Part shown: positions 10,940 to 22,200 of the stretch, in pieces
Layout: every line of letters starts with the position of its first letter
Position numbering within the stretch: position 1 is the first letter of the stretch
Origin: Orthonyx spaldingii
Lineage: Eukaryota; Chordata; Aves; Passeriformes; Orthonychidae
NCBI GenBank assembly: GCA_013397795.1
Contig: VZTJ01001766.1
Location: 506,120 to 570,119 of the forward strand
Direction of reading: 5' to 3'
DNA length: 64,000 nucleotides
Translations under genes and position numbers: made by a program
The notes under the pieces: model-generated
The model's database searches: none
The model's input: only the letters and a program-made list of their open reading frames with translations
Told to the model about the DNA's origin: nothing

Positions 10940-11937
10940 GAGGTGAAATCCCTGAGCATTTGTCTTCTTCATCTTCTGCCTCACACATCTTTCTGTGCTG
11001 CTCTAAGCTTTCACAGGTTCTTTTCCCCCAGGTCCATCTTTCTTAGTCTCCATTCCCCTCCATCTCCCTTTGTTCATAATCTTTTCCCAGTCTCTGACCT
11101 CCACTCCCTCTTCTTGGCTCCTTCTCTCCTCTTCCTCGCCCAGCTCTTTCCTCCATCATTTCCTTTGGATCTTTGTACATTTTGAATCTCTCAGCTGATA
11201 ATTTCCTTGGCCATGAGCTTGTCCTTGAATGGACACCTGCTCTCCAATCACCTTCCCAGAGCCACTGCAGCCCCTCAGGTTTTTCCCTCAGTGATCTGCT
11301 CTTTTCCCAGCACGTTTCCCCACCCTGAGCTGCTTTCACACGAGTATTTGTGACAGCTCCACACTCTCTTTCCAGAGTGGCAGCAGACACTTCCCAACAC
11401 ATCACTGAGGCAGTAAAGCAATGCCAGTCTGCTGTTCGTCCTGTTTTACCTCAGTAATTTGAGGGTTTTTTTCAGTTTTTCAGAAGTTTCTTTCACTTTT
11501 ACTGCCCTGAATACTTCACTTGGCCAGAAAATCCTCACCACTCCTCTCTTCAGCTGTGAGCATCCATCTGTGATCTTCCTAGTCACTGCTGGGCAGCTGA
11601 TTTTGGGTAAAAGCTGCTGTTTCCACTCGTTGGTGTTGCTGTCCTGTAAACACGACCCAGGGATCTGTTCCTTGAGGCCAGAGGCAGCTGCAGGAGGAGC
11701 TGGGTTTGGCTGGGGGTGATCAGAGGGTCCAGCTTTGGCTCTGTTCACTCCTCCCTCCTCCCTCTCTGTGCTGAGGGACTCCTTGCTGTGTCCTGCTGCC
11801 AGTGCCTCTCCTCAGCCCTTATTAAACCCTCTCTCCCAGGCCCCGTGGCAACCCCCAGGCTCCACTGCAGCTTCATCCCCCTTCCTTCCCCCTCCCACCT
11901 TTCTCCCCAGTTGCCTTCATCCCACCTTGCTCCCTAG
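10940..11937. repeat. Pyrimidine-rich stretch
   Basis: The + strand is strongly C/T-rich, with many CTTCCTC and CCCTCC blocks, especially at 11020-11160 and 11740-11935. The reading frames here (up to 120 codons) have the skewed composition of simple sequence and resemble no protein. No exon was identified. Confidence 0.6.
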
Positions 11938-12062
11938 AGCATGGCACTGGATGTGGCACTTGGGACAGGGTTCAGTGTCAGACTTGGCTATGCTGGTTTA
12001 AGAGCTGGGCTTGACGATCTTGGAGGTATTTTCCAAACTCAACAAGTCTATGATTCTATCCC
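11938..12062 (+). mobile_element. CR1 LINE 3'-UTR and tail
   Basis: Begins with the CR1 3'-UTR-like block ATGGCACTGGATGTGGCAC. It continues through a TTCAGTGTCAGACTTGGC segment and ends with GGGCTTGACGATCTTGGAGG, then TTTTCCAAACTCAA and TATGATTCTAT. It is in + orientation, and its tail merges into the minisatellite that follows. Confidence 0.8.
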
Positions 12063-12190
12063 TCCCTCACCGTGTTTCCTGCTGCCAGACTAAACCAGTC
12101 CATGATTCTATCCCTCCCTCATTGCATTTCCTGCTGCCAAACTCAACCAGTCCAGGATTCTATCCCTCCTTCATCCCATTTCATGCTGCC
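12043..12190 (+). repeat. 52-bp minisatellite grown from a CR1 tail
   Basis: About 2.8 units: 12043-12095 (53 bp), 12096-12147 (52 bp) and a partial 12148-12190. Each unit carries GATTCTATCCCTCC, a CATTTCCTGCTGCC-like block and CCAAACTCAAC. The first unit contains the actual CR1 tail (TATGATTCTAT), and later units repeat that tail together with flanking pyrimidine-rich DNA. Confidence 0.85.
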
Positions 12191-12271
12191 TTCTTCATCC
12201 TCCTCCCTGACCCTCCCTTTATCCCAGCCCTTCTCATCCTTCCTCCCTCCCCACCTCTTTCTTTTCTTTGC

Positions 12272-12632
12272 NNNNNNNNNNNNNNNNNNNNNNNNNNNNN
12301 NNNNNNNNNNNNNNNNNNNNNNNNNNNNNNNNNNNNNNNNNNNNNNNNNNNNNNNNNNNNNNNNNNNNNNNNNNNNNNNNNNNNNNNNNNNNNNNNNNNN
12401 NNNNNNNNNNNNNNNNNNNNNNNNNNNNNNNNNNNNNNNNNNNNNNNNNNNNNNNNNNNNNNNNNNNNNNNNNNNNNNNNNNNNNNNNNNNNNNNNNNNN
12501 NNNNNNNNNNNNNNNNNNNNNNNNNNNNNNNNNNNNNNNNNNNNNNNNNNNNNNNNNNNNNNNNNNNNNNNNNNNNNNNNNNNNNNNNNNNNNNNNNNNN
12601 NNNNNNNNNNNNNNNNNNNNNNNNNNNNNNNN
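12272..12632. other. Assembly gap (361 N)
   Basis: An unbroken run of N. It lies between pyrimidine-rich DNA on the left and very GC-rich DNA on the right, a typical place for sequencing drop-out. Reading frames crossing it are meaningless. Confidence 0.99.
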
Positions 12633-13120
12633 TGCGCTGGCTCCGCTCCGCTCCCGCGGCAGCCGCACAGGCGGCTCCGAGCCATGCGCGCTCGGCGGCG
12701 GGCGGGCAGCGCGCTCCGCGCACCGCAGCCCGGCCCTTCCTCCCCGCGGGACGGGACCGCTCGCGGACTAAAACTCTGTGGATACAATGAAGTGGCTCTG
12801 GGACTCTTGGTTTAGCAGGAAAAATTAAATAAACCGATGTAAGTTTATCTTTCTTTTTGTTTGTTTGTTTGCTCGCTTGTTTGTTAATAAAATGATGATA
12901 AAAGGGAAGAAGGAAACCGAAGGGATGCCCGGTTCCGAGCGTGTGGCGGAGGAGGAATGAGTAGTGCCGGGGTTTTCCCTTCCCCAAAGTTTCCCTCGAG
13001 GCGGGAGGAGCGGCGGCGGCGGCACCGCGACCGTCCCGTCCGAGCAGGGCGGCGGAGAGGGACCGGGGGCTGGAGGAGAGAGAAGTTGGCGCAGCAAAGC
13101 GCTGTGGAAGCAGAGGATAT
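12633..13120. promoter_or_regulatory. CpG island A, candidate promoter or non-coding first exon
   Basis: Dense CpG content occurs in 12633-12775 (GCGCGCTCGGCGGCGGGCGG-type sequence) and again in 12985-13090, with an AT-rich TTTG-repeat insert (about 12850-12895) between them. CpG islands mark vertebrate promoters. A strong splice-donor-like CGAT|GTAAGT lies at 12838/12839 and a second, AAAG|GTAATT, at 13158/13159, both on the + strand. A non-coding first exon of the SCN5A transcript is therefore possible here, about 40 kb before exon 2. The island could equally serve an unidentified transcript on either strand. The left edge is lost in the gap. Confidence 0.5.
12851..12890. repeat. (TTTG)n microsatellite
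   Basis: Imperfect TTTG/TTTGC tetranucleotide repeats interrupting the CpG-rich block. Confidence 0.8.
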
Positions 13121-13159
13121 AGAACTATATAGATATAGCCACATATTGCTGTTTAAAGG

Positions 13160-16100
13160 TAATTCTGGCAGGGAATCGCTTTAGTTTCCCATCTTGCTTC
13201 TGCATCCAGAAGTGTCGGGAAGAACAAGCAACACAGAAAATACTCTGCAGTTGTTCAGTTAATGTTATGTGGCGTCAGACGTGTTGGAGTGGAAATCGAG
13301 TGGCAGGCTTTGAAGGGAAGAAATGAGCTAGAACGGTTATTTCTGTGGTGGCAGGGAAAATGCAGCGTTCTTCTGTATGACGAGGGTGTTGCTGGTATTA
13401 CTTGTTGTAAGAGCTGACATATTTTAAGTGTGTTTCTTAATGGCACCAAGCACCTCAAAGCTGTTTGTAGAACAACTTTGCTTAAAAAATTTGGAGGTTT
13501 TACCGGCACAAATTAAAAACTTGACTTGGCTCATGTAAAGAAAAGCAAATCGGGGAGAGCTCTGCTGCACTCCAGCAAGGTGATGATGATTTTATCGAGG
13601 CAGCCCTGAGGGGAGCAGTGACATAGTGGGAGCACCGCGGGAGAGAACGAAAGCTGAATTAAAGCAAAACTTACGCAACCGAAGTGTGGCTGCAATGGGA
13701 ATAAATCAGACCTTCCGATTTTATTTTTCTTGGAGATTTGGGTGAGGAGCTGGAGGTGAGCTTCTGGAAAGCAAAGAACACAGGAGCCAGGCACACCTGT
13801 GGCAACAGGTCTTGTTTTGCCTGGAGAGGGTGAGCTGAGCCTTGTGAGTGCTTGAGCCAAGCTTGTCCAGTCACAACTGGGGCAGTGGCTGCTCCTGCAA
13901 ATGGCCCTTGGATCTGGAGTTGGTGGCCCCGATTTCTCCCAGTGCTGGGCTGGCGAGCAGCTCTTCCCAAAACACGGAGCGGGTGGTGGAATAAACACGG
14001 TGATTCAAAGAGGATTTGTCAATACTAAAAATAAACAGGCCCGCAGATGTGTCCTAGAGGGTCATGTCCAGGCACAGCATTTTCGGGGCCAATGAGCCGA
14101 TTTCGGCGATTTTCCGTCCGTGTGTCCTGTCCAAGGTGCTGAAGTTCATTTTGCTGCAATTTCCCAGGATTTCGGGGCTTGGCAGAAGTGGCCTTGGAGG
14201 CTTCCTGCTGTCTGAAAGCGGCGAGGGGGTTCCCCCCCGGGTGGTATGAAGAAAAAGCAGGGATGTGTTTTCAGACACGTATATTTGATCCGTGCTTTTG
14301 GCGTGGGGAAGCAGGCCAGGTGGAGACGCAGATGGATCCGGCAGATCCCATAAGCTTGTGGTGGCAGAGAATTGGAAAGGTCAGAGCTGTGAGGCAGTGA
14401 GGAGTGAAACCCTCTCGTTCTAATGGACCAAGAAAGTGGTTTTGAAAGTGTCACTTCTGCTGGTTTGGGGGCATTGCCTTGATGAGACACCTCATTCTGA
14501 AAATGTTGAGGGGAGCCCAGTGTCAGGATGGGATGGAAATTATACAAATGGAATTGGAGTGGTGTCCACTGGTTTTGTTTATATTTTTTTATTCTAGTGT
14601 AGCCTTTTCAAGTGGCAAATGTGGTTGACAGAGAGCTTCAGAAACAGAGGGCCCCTAAGAAAAAAAGTCATGTCTTTTGGGGGCAAATGTCTCACCATGT
14701 AAGCAGTGGAAGTTGTGGTATTTTTAGATTGATGTGCCAAAAGGTCTCAGCCTTGAGTAGTGCAATTTATGTAACTTTGGTATGGGGCAGATCACAGCAT
14801 TGCCAGAAACGGTCACAGATTAATATTTTACTGAACTTGCTCACGATTGGAGTTGGATGTTGTAACATGGTCTTCCTCAGTTCCTGCCGCTCACACTGAA
14901 TCATTCACAGCGCAGCTCTGCTCTTCTGTCTGAGGCTCTGAGGGTTTTACAGGCATGAAGGGTCAGCTTCTACAGCCAGAGTTCTCACACAGAAGTGGTT
15001 TGTGCTGCAAGGAGTCCTGCAGATTTAAAGCATGCCAGGGCTCTGTACAGTGTGGCAGGGAACAGATCCTGTTTCATGCCCTCAATCATTCGTCAGAGGT
15101 CACAAAGGTATTCAGTTGCATCACTGGGTATGTAGCCCAAATACCTTGACCATGAAGGGGGTATGTAGACCACGAGACTTCGTGACTCTGAGTGACAGCT
15201 CATGGGTACAGACTTTAAAACTGCAACAGAGTTGAGAGCATTTTATTCCTGGCTTGAACCAGAAACTGGCCTGGGTTCTCACTGTGATGGACTAACACCT
15301 GTGGCACTAGCTACCACCTCCCAGGACCTTTACAGGTTACAGGAAATGTTGAGTAGTTGCTGTGTTCTTGATTTAAATGTGTTGTCAAAACTATGTTTAA
15401 AAATTTACTGATAGGAAATGTCATCCTGACTGGGAGATTTATGAAATACGGCCAGTTTTAGTTTCTTTTAAGGATCCTATTTATGATACTAGATAGGGAT
15501 TGGTTTATCTTCTCATTACCTGTTTCTGCTTAGTATCTTGAGGGAATCCTCTGTGCATGTATGGGAGTAAAGAACGTTTTGAGTTGCATATTAAAACATG
15601 TTGTTGGTAGTTTGGAAATCCTGGTCCTGCTTTTCAGAAGGAAGAGGTATCGTCTGTTATCACTTTCAGTGCCTTAGGTTTCTGGAAGCTCAGCTTGGAA
15701 AACATAGAAGGGACCTGTTGTTTTCAGAGGGTGGGTGCTCAGTTCCTCCTGAAGATTGCTACCTTGTAAGTTGTCTCTGATAGTGCTCAAGATTTACTTT
15801 GGAAAATTATAGTCGTGATAGTTAAAAGGTGACAAGAACTAATTTCTCAGTTCCCTTAAATAAAACTTTGGTAACACAGAAGCAGCATCACTCTTAAATA
15901 TACGCTTGACTTTCCTGCTTTGTGTTTGCACATTGTCTTGAGGTAGGGCCTGAATCATGGCATAAAGCAATTTATAGTTGGAGTTCTGTCGTTGTTTCTC
16001 CCTTTCACCATCTAACCTGGAGGAAAACGCATGAAGTTGATTGGGTACATTTCTGTTTGCTTACAGTGAGTATTTCTTCCATGGTGTTGTGCATGATTGC

Positions 16101-18529
16101 AATCAGTTCAGATAAACGTGTTTATTTATCCTTTAAATAGGATCATCCTTATGAACATCTAGCAAAAGGAAACTCAAGTTATATTTCTATTGGTCTATGG
16201 TTTATTATTTACTCTGCAGACCAAGCTGAGGAGCCCATTTTGACCTGGCTCTGTCTCTTTGGGTTTCTCTTGCAAAGTGACAGTTTCTAAATCAGGAAGG
16301 AAATCAGGTCACATTTCTGGCTCTACAGGATTTATCTCACTGCTCTTCTTTCAAAGTAATTAGAGTTACTAATAATGAGGAAAAGAAAACTTTTCCAGAA
16401 CTGGAATGTCCCTAACTCCTTTCTCCTTCTGGCAGTTTTTGTGTCACTGAAGAGATCCAGGTAGTTCAGAAAGTTTGTTGTGGAGGATCATTTTGCTCTG
16501 TTACACATGCAGTGTGTTCCTTTCAGTTTAGCTGCAGGTGATCTGCTCACCTTTACAAACGTATCTTCTTTTCCTTAGGTTAATTATGTTTCCTTATTTA
16601 TTCCCTGATAATTCTGGAGCTGGTGTTACCAGCTCCAGGCTGTCCAGTTGCAGTCAGTGAGATCCCAGATTTCAGCTCGAGAGAAGAAGAATGACACATT
16701 TATTAAAGTTATCCCCTGTCCCAGTCCCTCAGCTGGCTGGGGATAGCGTGGTTTTGTTAAATGCATGTAGTACCAGCTGTCACAATGACTGCTTGTACCC
16801 CTCCTTATCAGTCCAAAATTTCTAGCAAAGATGGCAGAAGAACCACAGAAATTCTCTCTCTTCTCACACTCCCACCTTTGAGGAGGTGTAGCTTGGCCTC
16901 CCACGAGGAGGTCACCTTGTGAATCATTAAAGTGCAAAATTTTCATCGGTGTCAAAAGGTCCCTTATCTTTCATGGCAAAAACATGTCTCACTGCTCTTT
17001 GTACTGAACAAAGCCTTTGTTAATCACAGTTCTGCATAACAAGAATGGCTTGAGTTTTATTTTTATCATCATATCGCATGAGCTTTTTGACTGTAGAGAT
17101 TTGACACATCAAATAACACTGTTGTACCAAAACATGCGGAAAAGTTTTAAAATTCTGTTAAGCTCCATGTTTTCTCTTTGTCCTTTATATTCTAATTTTA
17201 AAATGAGAGGTTTTCTTTTATATCTTGGAAAAAATGAGTCCACACTTTACTGGATTATTTATTTCATCTCTCATCTTGAATTGAGCTTTCCTAGTTTGCT
17301 AAACTTTTGCTTTTTGCTGCAATGCTGAGAGCCCTACCAACAGGTTGTAGATTCTTTTTAAAGCCTGCTGGACTCCTAAGGTACTAAAACTACTCTGCAT
17401 TCAAGTTATTCAAGTTTGTAAGATATCTGCAACTTGTGCTTTATTAATTTTAATCCAACTCTAGTATTGAATATTTTAAAAGTTCTACTGATGTTATTTG
17501 CAAGTGTGTAAAAGTTAGGTGACTGAATGCAGACCATGGGCACAATTAAGATATGTTGGAAGAAATGAATCTTTTTCAATATTCATGGCATGTGAAGGCT
17601 GATTGTGAACATTAGGCCAGGTTTTAGGGTTTTCAAGGGGTCGTGGGAGGTGGGAGCTGTGGCTGAGTTTTTTTCCCTGTTGATTTTAAGTCTTTAGAGA
17701 AAACAAAACAAAAAAAAAAATCTGTGTGATACAAAGCTATAAAAAAACTTGTCCGTGGGCAATTTTTTTTAAGACCCATTAGCTGAAGATGGACTAGAGA
17801 TTAACTTTTTAGGCCAAAATCTACTCATAAAGACTGTGTTGGTTTTAAAGTGATTTTTGGAAGTTTCTTGTCCTTATCATAATGAAATGGGCAGTTTTAC
17901 CCCCTAACATGGACAGTTTTGTTGGAGGCTGATTATATCATGGGTGCTCGCGGCTGGTATGCAGCATGTTGGGTCTAACAGGCTTTGTTTCAGGTTTAAC
18001 AGAACCTTGGTCCTGGGAAACCAAAACAGGACAGCACAGAGGGATCACTTCTGTTATTTCCAGAGAGCAAAAACTCCCCCCTGTAGGAGCCAGCTCAGAT
18101 TTTGTGCCCCACTGCCAGCCCATTCCAGCCATCCAAGGAGGATCTCTGCTGCAAGGTCAGACACTGCCCCTGGGAAATCCCAGAAAACATGAACTTTACA
18201 AAAAAGTGATGATAAAGGAAAAAAAAAAAAAAGCGCCTTCCCCATGGTGTAAAGCTCATAAAGAGGAGCAGCTCTGTCATGAAGTTTTTGTTTGAACCTG
18301 TGATGCAGCCGCCAGGAGTGGGCAGAGGTTTAGGGAGAGCAAAGTTAGCGGGAGGCTTTCGGGGACAGGAGAAGGGAGCATCATTAAAGAGTTACAGCCT
18401 GACCTGTAGACAGGCACTCAGTGTTGTCTGAGGCCTGACACGCGCGTTACATAATGCGAAATTATAAAATGACACCAAAGCCTCTCTAAAATACCTGCCT
18501 GATTACAACGGGGTAATTATGCCGCGTTT
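13160..18529. other. Non-coding stretch, no gene identified
   Basis: Mixed-composition DNA with chance reading frames up to 155 codons and no recognisable exon. It may be intronic if CpG island A holds the first SCN5A exon. A weak LTR-like segment at 16624-16984 is described among the findings. Homopolymer runs occur near 17710 and 18220. Confidence 0.45.
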
Positions 18530-19230
18530 AATCGAGCTGCGTGCTGTGGGGAAGCACCAAACCCGCTCCCGTGCCTGCCACCCCGGCTGCAGCCGGCGGT
18601 GCCATCCCCTTGGAAGCCCCAAACCCTGCAAAACCCCCTGGGGTGTGTGCCCGCTCCCCGTTTCGCTCTCGAGTTACAGGGCTTGTCCTTTCCTTCCGGA
18701 CGGGTTCCTGGCTGTCGCTGCTCCCCATATTAGTCCAGCCAGCGCTGCGTGACGCGGCCGCCCTCTCTCCCTCTCCCTCTCCTCCCCGGGGCCGAGCTCA
18801 TCGCCTCCGCCGCGTCCCCAGCCCTGTCCCCAGCCCTGTCCCCAGCCTCCGACACCGCGCTGTGCCCCTGCTGCGTGCCGGACCAAGGCACTGCCAGCCG
18901 TGTCCGCGGCGAGAGGGTCTGCAAAGCACTGCAAGTATCGTAACCATTTTTATTTCTCCTCCCTCCCTCCTTCCCTCCCTTCAGCCGGTATCTCTTTCCG
19001 ACAGCGTTTCACGTCGAGAGGGTTGGTCTCGCTCGATGCGCGCGTGTAGTTCCCGTTCAGCTGCTCCCGCGGGTCCCTTGGGAATTCACCCCTTGGGAGC
19101 TGCAGCCCGTGGCAAAGTTCCCCCGGGGTTGCCGAGGTCCTCGCAGCTCTTCCCTTCCCCGCGTCCATCAGACGGAGGGATGAGTCCTCTCCTCGGCTCT
19201 GCCGGCGTAAATCCAGATCGATTTGGTTTG
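18530..19230. promoter_or_regulatory. CpG island B, candidate promoter
   Basis: CpG-rich block with a GCGGCCGC site at 18755-18762, a CTCTCC simple repeat, a 12-bp tandem repeat (about 18814-18846), and further CpG-dense DNA to about 19230. Such islands usually mark promoters. It lies about 34 kb before SCN5A exon 2 and is a second candidate for the unmapped first exon. A possible donor TGCAA|GTATCG lies at 18931/18932. A 252-codon frame runs through the block but has the low-complexity Pro/Ser/Arg/Ala composition expected of any GC-rich DNA, and I do not call it a gene. Confidence 0.45.
18814..18846. repeat. 12-bp tandem repeat
   Basis: Close to three copies of the unit GTCCCCAGCCCT inside CpG island B. 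Confidence 0.85.
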
Positions 19231-22200
19231 ACTTCAGCAGGGCTAATCCAGATTTGCACAGCCCTTTCCCCGAGGACTTCCCCCGTTTTCTCGCTCTAGG
19301 TGACCGTTAGTGGGCCAATGTCAAAACGCATCTGATCTAGGCAGATTCCCTGTCTCCAGACATTAATTATTCCCTGGCAAAAGTTTCTGAGGAAGAGCGG
19401 TTGGATTTGAAAACAATATACAAATTCTGGTGCTAATTTTAGAAAGCAAGGGGGATTTTTTTCCCCTCCTGTTGAAACTAAATATAATTTGAAAGATAAT
19501 GTACAAAGACTTAAATATAGCCCGCAATTATACATGGCATATGAATAGTTTCTCTTGGTTTTAACATGTTTGGTTTATTTTTCCATCTTTCTCGGCAGAC
19601 AGCTGTTAGATAAAGAGAGAAAAGTAAATAGTTGTTATGAAACCATACGTCATAGCTAAAAGGAATAATGAAAAAAAAGGCAATTATCATATGAATAAGG
19701 GAAGATAAAGACAAAAAAATCCTTTCTGTGCTTTTTCCCCCTGCCCCATCCTTTTATGATACTTCTCTAGAAGTACTTTAGCTAAAGAAGTACTTGAGTG
19801 CTTCTAGAACAAATTTCCTGTATGTGCATCATGCTCCTGTTCCTGCTGGATTCAGGCAGTTTTGAATTGAGGCTCTGGATCCTTTGCAGGAGGATGAAAC
19901 CGGGGTAGAAACTTTCCTAGGAAAATCCCTGAGTCTTTGGCTTCCCTTGCCCTTGGTGGAAATTTTGCTTGAGTTATACTGAGTTTGCTTTTCTATGAAG
20001 CTGCTCAACTTGACAACCCCCAAAAGTTTTGTTGTGTTTGTGGTCTCCGAACAAGCACCTGCAAGGTGTACAGATGTCCTGGCTCGAAGAACTTGCTTCC
20101 TCTGGTAGTTGTGAGACACAGCTCTGCTCCTCAAGTGCTGTTACATCTGGGAAAAATTGATCTTTTGGTTAAAAGTTTCTTGGGGTTTTCCCTGTCTTGT
20201 GAAACCTGAGCAGTGCTGGGGTGGCGGCTCTTGCTCTGAGTGTTGTGTGCTCAATAGTCAGGACCCAGTAAAGCTTTTTAGCTGCTTCTTAGGACAGGCC
20301 AGAAAGAACCTGGAAACACTGCACACGGTCACATGTTGCCTTTTTTGACACAGGTATGGAGAATGGCAAAAAAACCCCTCAAAATAGTAATAAAAATACT
20401 AAATAAAACACCCCAAAATGGTGGTTGTAGACCCCTGGGAACAAGGCAAGTGGCTGGGTATGAGGCTATGATCCAAAAACATTGAAATATTCTGGGCTGT
20501 GGTTTTCTTTTATTAATTAGTCTAAGTGATGTTCAGAACTTGAAACCAAGGCTTTTAGACACATCTCTGGTGCCTGATTCTGCTCAGTGTCTCATAACAG
20601 GGTGAATCAGGAGACTGTTTATTGAAGTCAGTGATGCAGTGTCGATGTAAAAGCGACAGAAGGGAGATGGAGGATTTGTTTACGAGCAGAAAAGTCCCCT
20701 GGACAGTTTAACACTAACAGAGAAAATTACTGAATAGCTGCAAAGCACAGAGCTTAAATGTAGCTGAAATAAGTCTTCTGGAGCATTTCCAGAACTATTT
20801 TAAGGGCCTGATCCAGACCCTGATGAAGCCAAAGGTGAAGCTCTTTTTGACTTCTTCAGATCTGACATTATATTTTGAAACATCATTCCCTCTACGGAAT
20901 TTTCTAAAGCTGTATCCTAGGTGGTTTTTAATTAACTATTATGCCAGATGTAAAGTCTTTTGTATCCCTTTAGTACTTGGATTTGTTAACTATAAGAAAG
21001 AAATAACAACATGATGCCTTTGTCGCACAGGAAATTCTGATTTTCTATGTATTTAGTCAATAGCTGCACAAGCCATTGAAACTCATCTTTTGTTGCTGAG
21101 TTTCTCCATTGGTTTACTGTTATGCATCTGTCTTATTCTGTAGCTTTTGAACCCACTGGACAACCTGATTCAGAGGTTCGGGACTAAGGGATATTTGGCT
21201 CTTGTAAGTAAAGGATTGATGGTAGAGAGACTCCGAGGAGTGTCATATGTAAGAAAGTGACTGTGTGGTGACCCAGCCACATACTACACATCAGTGAATC
21301 CACCAGAGTTCCACAGGGGACAGCATTACTTCAGTAATGTGGCTTTACAGAATTTTTGTTGTGTTATTCCATATTATATTCTATTTTATGTTTAGTCTCC
21401 CACTGACAGAACAGTGACTGCTTCACCTCCACTAACCAGGTCCGTGAGATCAGGTAATGCCAGGTGTAGGCTGTAGTTGCACAGTTTTAAAGGGAACTTG
21501 TAAACAAAGCCCTGGGGTCTCAGTGCATTTTGCAGTAATCTGGAAAGGCTCCATCATATGGATTCAGTGCTGGCTCCAAACCCGCTGAAGATCCCCGTTG
21601 GCTTCAGGAGGTTGTGGACAGGTGTCCATGTCTGAGGAGGAGTGGGTGTCAGGAGTCAGGCACCAAGGGTGAGTCGAGCTGTGAGAGAGCCTGGTCCTGT
21701 TGAAAGACTGGAGGAGGTGACAGAGGGACAAAGATGATGTCCCAGAGGACAAGGCCCTCCTGCTTTAATCCTGCCCCATGACTTTGCAGCTGGGCCTCCC
21801 TGTGTGCAGGGGGTGATGTTTGACTGTATTGGCACCGCTGCCCACTTGTGTGCATCAGATATGGATTAATAACCATATCTAAAACACATGCTTTATTTGT
21901 ATATGCATATATTTCTATATTTATACAAAAAAGCCCAAATCAGGAATGAAGCAAGCGTGTTGAAAATGCAATTTCCAGCTCCACCAGTGGCGTGTTCCCC
22001 GTTCTGCTGGGAACTGGCCCGTCTGCGGTGGTGTCAGGCAGGACATGTGTGCCAGCCGTGGTGAGAAGCTGGTGCAAACTGGGATGAGAGGCAGCAGGGA
22101 TCACCTGGGGACACCCTGCCATGTGTGCACCCCTGCACTGAGGCTGGGGCTGTTTCTCCCCCAGCCCTCAGCCCGACCATTGGTGCAAGGAAGGGAAAAT

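Noticed and set aside
12011..12987. Frames of 144-268 codons on both strands
   Set aside because: They exist only because the 361 N bases contain no stop codons.
18541..19299. 252-codon frame through CpG island B
   Set aside because: GC-rich DNA has few stop codons. The composition is Pro/Ser/Arg/Ala-rich and repeat-derived, with overlapping frames in other phases and no known domain.
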